Assembly: GCA_937881505.1 (NCBI GenBank)
Contig: CALGEM010000065.1
Coordinates: 1 to 17,096 of the forward strand
Source: an uncultured euryarchaeote
Lineage (GTDB): Archaea; Thermoplasmatota; Poseidoniia; Poseidoniales; Poseidoniaceae
DNA: 17,096 nucleotides
Reading direction: 5' to 3'
The position numbers were made by a program, and so were the translations under genes. The notes below the pieces were generated by a model. That model saw only the letters and a list, made by a program, of their open reading frames with translations, did no database searches and was not told the DNA's origin. Below, piece by piece: positions 1 through 12,200 of this stretch (its first letter is position 1; each line of letters starts with the position of its first letter).

Positions 1-222
1 CAGCCTTTTCTTCAGCAGCCTTGGCTTCCTTGGCAGCCTTCTCTTCAGCGGCCTTAGCTTCCTTAGCAGCCTTCTCTTCAGCAGCCTTAGCCTCCTTAGC
101 AGCCTTTTCTTCAGCAGCCTTGGCTTCCTTGGCAGCCTTCTCTTCAGCGGCCTTGGCTTCCTTTTCGGCCTTTTCAGCAGCTTCTTGCTCCTTTCGGATC
201 TTGTTCATCATCCGCTTGTCTT
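1..222 (-). repeat. Ala/Glu/Lys coiled coil made of 11-residue (33-bp) repeats, cut by the window edge
   Basis: The protein reads KAAEEKAAKEA repeated about four times with no gaps, preceded by RKEQEAAEKAEKEA. In DNA this is a 33-bp tandem repeat across roughly 1-165 with mostly third-position changes. An 11-residue heptad-like period is typical of hendecad coiled coils or stable single helices, as in TolA-like linkers. It continues past position 1. Confidence 0.88.
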
Positions 223-3200
223 CCTTGACTTCGACAGTCCAAGAGAAGTAAACGGATGCCTTTCCGAGTTTCACTTGACCTTCGTACGTACCACCTGGGT
301 AGGTTGGATCTTCGCTGTCATCAAAGACAAGACGTAGGCTTAGGTTGCCTTCTTCATCCGCTTGGAGAAGGAATCCTGGCTCTTCTGTTGAACCGTCAAT
401 TTCGACCATCTTGAAACGCTTAGCGTTGGTCTCTTCTGCCAAATCAAGGAGTTTGACCTTGACATCAGGCGACATATCGGTGATGAGAATTGCTTCCTTC
501 GTCGTTGCAGTTGTTCCTGCCTTGAGGGCTTTCACAGGCTTGAGGACGAATGGATCTTCCTTTGTTCCTGCGCCAGAAACGAAGTTCGGCTCAGAGGTTG
601 TGTACTCTGGTTCAGGACCAACGAGGATAACCTTCTCTCGGTTCCTCAAGAAGAGGAGCAGCAAGAGAAGGAGCAGCAAGAGCAACAAGCAGCACCACCA
701 TGGGAACAAGCCGCCATCATCGTCTTCATCAGAGGACTTGGTATCGATACATTCACCGTTATCGTCAACAGTTGCAACATCATTTACATCGCCCGGATTG
801 CTTCCACACTTGACTTCAAGTTCATCGAGGACACCATCACCATCATCGTCTTGATCGACTTCAAGACCTGTAGCCGATGGTCCGTCTGGCAGTCCATCGT
901 TGTCGGTATCTGCAAGAATCGCCATTGTGAAGGTGAATTGTACACCGGTTTGGCTGTTGTTGGCAAACACGGTGTACTCGGTCATCGGAGATGTCTCGGT
1001 TGGTACACCGGAGATAATTCCAGACTCACCGGATCGGGACATGCTTCCATTGAATTCCAATCCTGCTGGGAGGGCTGGGACAATTGACCATGTGCCTGGT
1101 TCCATACCGGTCAAGTTCGGTTGAATCTCGAAGCCAGATTGGTTGATGACTGCTTCGAATACTTCAGCCGACGTGCCGTTGTTGGAGTAGCCCAGTACCT
1201 TGGTATCGAGAGCGTCACAAATTCCATCGTCATCGCCGTCGAATGGTATGCTTGTACCTAGCTTGGAGTTGGTTCCACAGAGTGCTTCATCTTCGTCAGA
1301 CCAGTCATCTCCGTCGTCATCTGTGTCAACAGTGTCACAGGTTCCATCGCCATCGCCGTCGATTGGTGTGCTTGATGCATCGGTCGAGCTGGTTCCACAG
1401 AGTGCTTCGTCTTCGTCGGACCAATCGTCGCCGTCGTCATCCGTATCTGCGACCAACTCGGTTTCAATACCGTCAACCAGTTCGTCTGGTACGCCGTCAC
1501 CGTCTGTATCCTGAGATGCTGCAGCATCGTTCGGGAATGCATCCGGTCCTGCAGTACAAACATCGGCTGGCAATGCAGGTGCTGATGGGCCGTCACAGAT
1601 GCCATCGCCATCACTATCAGCGTTTGTTGCGTTTGTGATTGGATCGCCAGTAGTTTCTACGTCATTGGCGATTCCATCGCCATCAATGTCTTCATCCAAT
1701 GCATCACATACCGCATCTCCATCAAGATCGGTCGGTGTTGATTCTGAATCGAGTGGGTCAGTGTTACAAGCGGTTTCATCCACATCGGATACACCGTCGC
1801 CATCGTCATCAGTATCTTCGATGAGATCGCCAGTGTAGTCTGCTGGGAGAGCATCAGGCTCACCATCACCATCGGAGTCACCAAGCACTTCGAGTGCAAC
1901 GGTGTAGCTTGAACTGAACAAACTCGAGTTCGCATAGATGGTGAAGTTGGTCAGTGGCATTGGCTCGGTTGGTGTACCGTAGATGGTTCCATTGGTTGCA
2001 CCAAACATCAATCCTTCAGGGAGTTCAGGTTCAATCTCATACTGTGAATTGTTGATGGTTGAGATTGGTGCAATTGGGTCGATTGTCGAACCGTTGACCA
2101 TGTAGACAGGTTCTGAGTTCGTATCGTAAACGACGTCCTGAACCGAGATGGTCACGTAGGCTGTACCTGATCCATCATCGTTTGAGGCTGTGATCATGTA
2201 CGTGATTGGACCGGTAATCTCAGTAGGAGTTCCACTGATGACACCCGTTGTGTTGTCGAAAACAAGACCTGCAGAGAGTTCAGGTGTGATCGACCAAGCA
2301 GTGATGTCTCCACCGCTTGAAATCGGCACCATGTCAAGGACGCTTGAGTTGTTGAGCAATTCAACATCGCTTGGCACATAGTCGATTACAGGCAAGGTGT
2401 CGAGAACCGTGATGTAGAGGTCGGTTGAAACGGTTCCACCAGAGTTGGTTCCAGTAACCGTGAACATTGTACGTGGCAGGAGTTCTGTAGGCGTTCCACT
2501 GATTTCTCCAGTCGCAGTATCGAAGGCGAGTCCTGCTGGCAGACTTGGGCTGATGGACCAAGAGAGGATTTCACCATCACCAGTAATTGTTGGTGAAAGT
2601 GGGAGATCAGTGCTCACCGTAGCGTTGTTCAACGTTATGTCGTCAGGAGAGTACGCAATCGTTGCGAGTTGATCGACAATTGTGATGTTAATGTATGCTG
2701 TTTCAGTTCCACCAGTGTTGGTTGCTGTAATTGTGAAGTTGGTGGTGGTCATCAATTCTGTCGGTGTTCCGCTGATGGCACCAGTAGCTGTATCGAATGC
2801 AAGACCTGCTGGCAGGCTTGGGTTGATGGACCAGGTAACAAATTCACCAGGTCCTGTCAAGGTTGGTGAAATTGGTAGATCACTGCTTGCCGTATTGTTG
2901 GTCAATGTCAAGTCGCTTGGAACGTACTCAAACGTTGGAACTTGGTCAACAATTGTGATGTTGATGTATGCTGTTGCCGATCCGCCAGAGTTGGCTCCTG
3001 TTATGGTGAACATTGTACGAGTAATGAGTTCCGTTGGTGTTCCTGTAATCTCACCAGTTGCTGCATCAAGAGCAAGGCCAGATGGTAGGCTTGGACTGAC
3101 TGTCCAAGATACAATCGTACCTGCACCAGTGATGGTTGGTGAAAGTGGTAGGTCACTGCTTGCAGTGTTGTTGGTCATTGACAAGTCGTTTGGCACGTAC

Positions 3201-6200
3201 TCGATTGTTGGTACAACATCGTTGACTTGGAGTGTGAACGTTGTCGAGTTGCTTCCACCAGCGTTGCTTGCTGTGATGGTGTAGTTTGTCAGAGGTGTTA
3301 CTGCGGTTGGCGTTCCTGAGATTTCACCGGTTGTAGCGTTCAGGGACAATCCTGCTGGTAGGGCAGGAGAGACCGACCAAGAGGTGGCTGCTCCGCCACC
3401 GCCTACTGTTGGCATGAGCGAAGTCATTGCAACATCCTTTGTCAGTGTCACCGAAGTTGGATTGTAGGTTACGCCGGAAGGCGGTGCATCGTTGACGAGG
3501 ATGGTCACCGTTGCAGTCGAACTACCACCAGAGTTGGTTGCAGTAACCGTGTAGGTTGTTGAGTTGCTAACAGCGGTTGGCGTTCCAGAGATTGCACCTG
3601 TCGTGTTGTCAAACGACAATCCAGCAGGGAGGGCAGGAGTGATTTCCCAGTTCGTTACCGCTCCGCCAGTTGAGGTTGGCGTGGCCGTTGTCATTGCACT
3701 GTCCTTGGTTAGAGTGAGTGAACTTGGGCTGTAAGCAACTGAGGAAGGTGCTACATCGTTGACTTGGATCGTGACGGTTGCAGTGTCGCTTCCACCTGCG
3801 TTGGTTGCTGTAATTGTGTAGGATGTGGAATTCGAAACAGCGGTTGGCGTTCCTGAGATTGCACCCGTTGTGTTATCGAAAGCCAAACCAGCAGGGAGTG
3901 CTGGTGAAATCGACCACGAAGTGACAGCTCCACCACTCGATGTTGGTGTGATGGTTGTTAGAGCGACGTTCTTGGTGAGCGTGATCGAACTTGGACTGTA
4001 AGCAATGGTCGATGGTGCTTCATCGGTCACTGTGATTGTGACAGTTGCGGTAGCACTTCCACCAGAGTTGCTTGCGGTTACAGTGTATGTAGCGGTCGAA
4101 GTAATCGCAGTAGGCGTTCCTGAAATTGTTCCAGTCGATGTATCCAACGACAAACCAGCAGGCAATGCTGGAGAGATGGACCATGCGGTAACCGCTCCAC
4201 CAGTAGATGTTGGAGTGACGCTTGTCATCGTCGAGTTCTTCGCAATTGTAAACGAATTTGGCGAGTAACTTACTGAGGACGGCGAGATGTCGTTGACAGC
4301 GATAACCAGCGTTGTGGAGTTGCTACCACCAGCGTTGGTTGCAGTAATCGTGTAGGTTGCAGAAGCGTTGATTCCGGTCGGTGTTCCAGAGATTGCACCT
4401 GTCGATGTGTCGAGTGTTAGACCAACTGGGAGTGCTGGAGAGACGGACCAGGATGCGACCGTGCCGCCACTCGATGTCGGCGTAATCGCCGTCATTGTTG
4501 CGTTCTTCGTCAGGGTGAGGCTGTTGACACCGTAGGAAACAGCAGCAGGTGGTGCATCGTTGACAAGGATCGAAATCGTTGTCGTTGCACTACCACCAGT
4601 GTTGGTTGCTGTAACCGTGTAGTTGGTTGCAGAGGCAACGGCCGTAGGCGTACCACTGATTGTTCCTGTTGAGGTGTCGAACGTCAATCCGGCAGGAACA
4701 GCTGGTGAGATCGACCAGGAAACAACCGCACCACCAGTGGATGTCGGTGTAGCGTTTGTCATGGTTGAATCCTTTGTCAACGTGAATGGACTTCCACTGT
4801 AGACAATGTTCGATGGAACCGCATCGTTCACGGTGATGGTAATCGATGCAGTTGCACTTCCACCGGTGTTGTTTGCGTACACGGTGTATGTAGTAGCAGA
4901 CTGTACAACAGTTGGTGTACCAGAGATTTCACCGGTTGAAGTCGAGAAGGTGAGACCTGCTGGAAGCGCTGGCGTGATTGCCCAAGAGGTGACTGTACCG
5001 CCACTCGCAGATGGAGATGCTGGAGTCATAGCAGATCCCTTCTCGAGAGTGAACGGACTACTAGAGTACGAAACAGAGTATGGTGAGAGATCATTGACTT
5101 GGATGGTAACGGTTGCTGTTCCGCTTCCTCCAGCGTTCGTTGCAGTAATCGTGTAGTTTGCCGAGGATGCCACTGCTGTTGGTGTTCCAGAGATTGACCC
5201 ATTCGAGGTTGAGAACGACAGACCTGCTGGGAGTGCTGGTGAAATCGACCAGGAGGTTACATTTCCACCGCTTGCTGTTGGAATAACCGTTGTCATTGCA
5301 ACACCGTTGGTGAGCGTGAACGAACTTGGGCTGTAGGTAATTCCAGACGGCGCTGCATCGTTGATGAGGATAGTGACCGTTGTGGTTGCACTTCCTCCAG
5401 TGTTGGTTGCAGTCACAGTGTAGGTTGTGGCGTTGCTTGTCACCGTAGGTGTTCCTGAGATTGTACCTGTCGAGGTGTCCATTGACAGACCAGCAGGGAG
5501 CGCCGGTGAAATCGACCATGAATCAACCGCACCACCCGTACCCGAGGACGGAGTTGCAGCCGTCATTGCCGAGTCCTTCGCCAGCGTGATGAAGGTCGGG
5601 TTGTATGCAACGGACGATGGAGCAATATCGTTGACTTGGATGGTCAAGGTCGCTGTTCCAGTACCGCCAGCGTTGGTTGCGGTGACTGTGTACGATGTGG
5701 ATGAAGATACTGCCGATGGTGTTCCACCGACTGCACCAGTCGAGTTGTTGAACGTCAATCCTGCTGGGAGTGCTGGTGAAATTGACCATGAAGCGACAGG
5801 CCCTCCGCTCGAGGTTGGTGAAACCGTACTCATTGGAACACCCTTGACAAGTGTGAACGAGCTTGTGCTGTAACTGATGGATGGTGCAGCAACGTTGACT
5901 TGGACCGATATGACAGCAGTAGCGCTGCCGCCCGTGTTGGTTGCTGTTACAGTATAGTACGCAATTGAGCTAAGAGCAGTCGGTGTTCCTGAAATTGTTC
6001 CAGTTGAGGTTGAGAACGAGAGACCTGCTGGGAGTGTAGCAGAAATCGACCATGATGTTGGCGTACCGCCACTTGCTTGTGGAGTCACTGCAGACATCGT
6101 TACGCCCTTTGTCAATGAGAGAGAGCTTGGAGAGTAGATAATTGACGAAGGAGCAACATCGTTGACGACGATGACCACGGTTGTCGAATCACTACCACCT

Positions 6201-9200
6201 GCGTTGGTTGCTGTGATCGTGTAGTTTGCAGAGGAAGTAATTGCTGTTGGTGTTCCAGAGATTGCACCTGTCGAATTGTTCAGGGATAGGCCTGCTGGAA
6301 GCGCAGGAGAAACGGACCATGAGGTGACAGTTCCGCCACTCACCGAAGGGGTTGCTGTTGTCATTGCAACACCTTTCGTAAGGGTGAACGGACTTCCGCT
6401 GAATGCGACTCCCGACGGTGCAGCATCGTTGATGAGGATCGAGATTGTTACAGTTGCACTACCGCCAGTGTTGGTTGCTGTAACCGTGTAATTGGTTGCA
6501 GAACTGACAGACGTTGGCGTTCCTGAGATTGCACCCGTCGACGTTGAGAATGCAAGACCTGCAGGCAGTGATGGCGAAATCGACCAACCTGTGACCGTTC
6601 CTCCACTGGAGGATGGCATTGCCGTTGTCATCGCTGTTCCCTTCGATAGAGTGAACGGACTTCCGCTGTATACGATGTCGAATGGAGCAGCGTCGTTGAC
6701 GGTGATGGTTACGGATGCGGTTGCACTTCCACCCGTGTTGTTGGCATACACTGTGTATGTGGTTGAGGAAGATAGGGCAGTCGGCGTTCCTGAGATTTCA
6801 CCGTTCGAAGTGGAGAAGGTGAGACCTGCTGGGAGCGCTGGCGTGATTGCCCAAGAGGTAACCGTACCACCCAATGCGGATGGCGTTGCTGTTGTCATCG
6901 CTGTTCCCTTCGTGAGTGTGAATGGGCTTCCACTGTAAGATACGGAATATGGTGAAAGATCGTTGACTTGGATGGTAACAGTTGCTGTACCGCTGCCTCC
7001 TGCGTTCGTTGCAGTGATTGTGTAGTTTGCAGAGGATGCAACCGCTGTTGGTGTTCCCGAAATCGAACCGTTTGCTGTCGAGAAAGTCAGCCCTGCTGGG
7101 AGTGCTGGTGAAATCGACCAGGAAGTTACATTTCCACCGCTTGCGGTTGGATTTGCTGTTGTCATTGCAGTACCCTTGGTGAGAGTGAACGAACTTGGTG
7201 TGTAGGTAATCGATGGTGCAGCATCGTTGACCAAGATGGTGACGGTTGCTGTAGCACTACCACCAGAGTTGGTTGCTGTTACCGTGTAGGTCGTTGCATT
7301 ACTTACGACAGTCGGCGTACCTGAAATGGCTCCAGTTGAGGTTGAGAAGGATAGTCCTGCTGGCAGTGTTCCAGTGAGCGACCATGATACAACAGCGCCA
7401 CCGAGTGAAGTTGGCGTTGCAGTGGTCATGGCAGAATCCTTCGTCAAGGTGAGGAAACTTGGGCTGTAAGAAACCGAAGACGGAGCAATGTCGTTGACGA
7501 CGATTGTCACAGTCGCAGTACCGCTACCACCAGCGTTGGTTGCTGTAATTGTGTAGGAGGTTGACGATGAAATCGCCGTTGGTGTACCAGAAATTGCACC
7601 TGTTGTTGCAGAGATGGAGAGGCCTGCTGGCAACGAAGGTGAAATCGTCCATGTTGAAACTGGACCTCCGGTTGCAGTTGGCGTGACTGTGGTCATGGCA
7701 GTACCTTTCACCAATGTGTGAGAGCTTGGGTTGTACGAGATCGAAGACGGTGGTGCCATATTGACTTGGATGGTCACAACTGCTGTAGCACTTCCACCCG
7801 TGTTGGTTGCCGTAATCGTGTAGGTTGCAGATGAAGTAATCGCAGTAGGTGTTCCACTGATTGCACCGGTCGTGTTGTCCAACGATAGACCGGATGGGAG
7901 TGATGGAGAGACAGACCAAGATGTGACTGTACCGCCACTCGATGTGGGCGTAGCCGTTGTCATTGCAGTTCCGTTGATCAATGTAAACGAGTTCGGGGTG
8001 TAGGTAATTGACGATGGTGCAACATCGTTCACTTGGATTGTAACGGTTGCTGTACCGCTTCCACCAGGGTTGGTTGCTGTTACCGTGTAGGATGTGGATG
8101 AGGAAACCTCGGTTGGTGTTCCCCAAATCGTACCGTTGCTTGTTTCAAAGGTTAGACCTGTTGGGAGTGCTGGTGAAATCGACCATGAGGTTACTGAACC
8201 ACCTGTGTTGGTTGCTGTTGCTGTTGTCATCGCCGTACCGTTTGTTAGCGTGAACGAACTTGGTGAGTATGTAATCGACGGGGCAGCATCGTTAACCAGA
8301 ATGGTTACGGTTGCTGTTGCACTACCACCGCTGTTGTTCGCCGTGATCGTGTACGTTGCAGACGAAGACGCTGCCGTTGGTGTTCCTGAAATTGCACCGG
8401 TTGTACTTGACAACGCAAGACCTGCTGGAAGCGATGGAGAAACCGACCACGATGTTGGCGTACCGCCGCTCGTTGTTGGCGTAACGGTTGTCATCGTTGT
8501 ACCCTTTGTAAGGGTGAGTGAACTCGGAGAGTACGTAATCGTCGAAGGAGCAATGTCGTTGACTTGGATGGTTAACGTTGCTGTAGCGCTTCCACCTGCG
8601 TTGGTTGCTGTAACTGTGTAAGTAGCCGAGGAGGTAACAGCGGTTGGTGTTCCGCTGATTGTACCATTCGCTGTGTTCAGGGACAAGCCTGCTGGGAGCG
8701 AAGGAGAAACCGACCAAGAGGCAATTGTTCCACCGCTCGCAGATGGAGTGACGTTGGTCATTGCAGTTCCCTTTGTCAAGGTGAATGAACTTGGGGTGTA
8801 GGTAATCGATGATGGAGGAGCCATGTTGACTTGGATAGTGAGCGTTGCTGTGGCGCTTCCACCCGTGTTGGTTGCTGTAACGGTGTAGGTTCCAGAGGAA
8901 GTGATCGCAGTTGGTGTTCCACTAATTGCTCCTGTAGTGTTATTGAAGCTTAGCCCTGCTGGGAGCGATGGTGAAATCGACCAATTTGTGACTGCTCCGC
9001 CACCCGAAGTTGGCTCAACTGTCGACATGGTTGTACCGTTGATCAATGTAAGCGAACTCGGCGAATATGTTACCGCAGATGGTGCGATATCGTTTACGAC
9101 GATAGTCACGCTTGCAGTATCTGTACCGCCCGTGTTGGTCGCCGTAATCGTGTACGAAGCAGAGGAGGTGATCGCTGTTGGCGTACCTGAAATTGCACCT

Positions 9201-12200
9201 GTTGAAGTATCCAGAGACAAGCCAGCAGGAAGTGACGGAGATACAGCGTAGGATACGACGGCACCGCCGGTTGAAGTGACTGTTGCATTTGTCATTGCAG
9301 TTCCCTTGGTCAATGTGAGCGTGCTCGGACTGTAGGCGATGGAAGGGGCGATGTCGTTGACGACGATGGTGACGGTTGCAGTATCGTTACCACCAGTGTT
9401 GGTTGCCGTGATGGTGTAGGTTGCGCTCGAAGTCACTGCCGTTGGCGTTCCACTGATTGCACCAGTCGAGGAATCGAGTGAGAGACCTGCTGGCAAGGAT
9501 GGTGAGACAGACCAACCGGTGATCGTACCACCGTTTGCAGTTGGCGTCACGGTCGTCATCTGCGTTCCCTTGGTCAAAGTGAACGAGTTCGGACTGTAAT
9601 CCAAGTCTGAAGGAATCACATCGTTGACGACGATGGTGATACTTGCAGTATCGCTACCGCCCGTGTTGCTCGCTGTAATTGTATACGCTGCAGATGATAT
9701 GACTACCGTTGGTGTTCCACTGATGGCACCCGTTGAAGAGTCAAGAGACAAGCCAGTTGGCAGTGATGGTGAAACAGACCAAGAGGTGATTGCTCCACCG
9801 CTTGTAGTTGGTGTCAGTGTTGTCATCGCTGTTCCCTTTTCCAAGGTGAGAGAGGTCGAACTGTACGAGATCGATGGAGCAACATCGTTGACAACGATGG
9901 TCAACGATGCAGTGTCCGTACCACCGGTGTTGGTTGCTGTAACTGTGTAAGAAGCGGAGGAAGTGATCGCTGTTGGCGTACCTGAAATCGCACCGGTCGA
10001 GGTATCGAGAGACAAGCCCGCTGGGAGCGATGGTGAGACAGACCACGATGTTACTGTACCGCCAGATGATGTCGGTGTTTGCGTGGTCATTGCTGTTCCC
10101 TTTTCGAGAGTGAGGGACGTTGTTCCGTAGGTAATCGATGGAGCAACATCGTTGACGACGATGGTCACCGTTGCAGTATCGCTACCGCCGGTGTTGGTTG
10201 CCGTGATCGTGTAGGTTGCTGATGATGTAATCGCTGTAGGCGTTCCACTGATTGCACCAGTCGAAGTATCCAATGACAAACCTGCTGGGAGTGATGGAGA
10301 AACGGCGTAAGAAACGACGGCACCACCAGTTGATGTTGGCGAGATGGTTGTCATGGCTGTTCCCTTTTCCAGAGTGAGCGAATTCGAACTGTAGGTAATC
10401 GATGGAGCAATATCGTTGACAACAATTGTCACGCTAGCAGTATCCGTACCGCCCGTGTTGGTTGCAGTAATCGTATAATTTGCAGAGGAAGTAACCGCTG
10501 TTGGCGTTCCGCTAATGGCGCCAGTTGATGTATCGAGCGCCAATCCTGCTGGGAGCGACGGAGATACCGAGTACGATACAACTGCGCCGCCAGTCGAAGT
10601 GACGGTTGCTGTTGTCATTGCGGTTCCCTTTGTTAGCGTGTACGAGGTCGTGCTGTAGGAGATCGTAGGTGCAATGTCGTTAACAACAATCGTGACTGTC
10701 GCAGTATCGCTACCTCCAGTGTTGGTTGCTGTGATCGTGTAGGTCGCAGAGGATGCGACTGCGGTCGGCGTTCCGCTGATTGCACCAGTGGTGGAATCGA
10801 GAGAGAGACCTGCTGGGAGCGAAGGAGAAACGGACCACGAGGTGATTGTTCCGCCACCAACTGTTGGTGTTTGAGTGGTCATTGGACTGTTTCGAGTGAG
10901 TGTCAATGAAGTCGTGCCGTACGAGATTGTAGGAGCCACATCGTTGACCACAATGGTGATGCTTGCTGTATCTGTGCCACCCGTGTTGGTTGCTGTGATC
11001 GTGTAGGATGCACTCGAGGTGACTGCTGTTGGCGTTCCACTGATGGCACCGGTTGAGGTATCAAGGGACAATCCTGCAGGAAGTGATGGAGATACAGCGT
11101 AGGAAACGACGGTACCGCCAGTTGATGTGACTGTTTCAGTCGTCATTGCTGTACCCTTTTCCAGAGTGAGCGAAGTCGAACCATAGCTAATGGAAGGTGC
11201 AATATCGTTGACAACAATGGTCACACTAGCAGTGTCTGTACCACCTGTGTTGGTTGCCGTAATCGTGTACGATGCTGAAGATGTGACTGCTGTTGGCGTT
11301 CCGCTGATGGAACCGGTGGAGGTGTCAAGCGACAAGCCGGCTGGGAGTGATGGAGATACAGAATAAGAGACGACTGCGCCGCCACTTGATGTCACCGTTG
11401 CGGTCGTCATTGCGGTTCCCTTGGTTAGCGTATACGAGGTCGTACCGTAACTGATGGAAGGCGCGATATCATTGACAACGATGGTCACTGTTGCTGTATC
11501 GCTACCGCCAGTGTTGGTTGCCGTGATGGTGTAAGTAGCGCTTGAGGTTACTGCTGTTGGCGTTCCGCTAATTGCACCTGTTGTGGAATCAAGAGAGAGT
11601 CCCGCTGGCAAGGATGGTGAGACAGACCAACCGGTGATCGTACCACCGTTTGCTGTTGGCGTCACAGTCGTCATCTGCGTTCCCTTGGTCAAGGTGAACG
11701 AGTTCGGACTGTAATCCAAGTCTGAAGGAATCACATCGTTGACAACAATGGTCACGCTTGTAGTATCGGACCCACCAGTGTTGGTTGCCGTAATGGTGTA
11801 GGAAGCAGAGGAAGTGACTGCCGTTGGTGTTCCACTGATTGTACCGGTTGAAGTATTAAGCGACAGGCCAGCTGGGAGCGATGGAGATACGGAATACGAG
11901 ACTATCGTTCCTCCGTTTGCTGTTGGCGTCACAGTCGTCATCTGCGTTCCCTTGGTTAAGGTGAATGAGTTTGGACTGTAGGCCAGATTCGAAGGGATAA
12001 CATCGTTGACAACAATGGTCATGCTTGCGGTATCGGTACCGCCTGTGTTGGTAGCGGTGATCGTGTAGGATGCACTCGATGTCACTGCAGTAGGTGTTCC
12101 GCTAATGGCCCCGGTTGAGGTATCAAGCGACAATCCAGCAGGGAGCGATGGAGATACGGAATACGAGACGACTGCTCCCCCAGTTGAGGTGACTGTTTCA

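Noticed and set aside
21..251. Plus-strand repetitive frame MASLAAFSSAAL...
   Set aside because: Antisense of the Ala/Glu/Lys coiled coil; the repeat explains the absence of stops.
7524..8126. Minus-strand open frame of 200 codons with Trp/Arg/Asn/His-rich sequence
   Set aside because: It is a different frame from the continuous giant frame and has the composition of an out-of-frame reading of the repeats. Similar ones occur at 5091-5519, 8322-8717 and 14226-14549.
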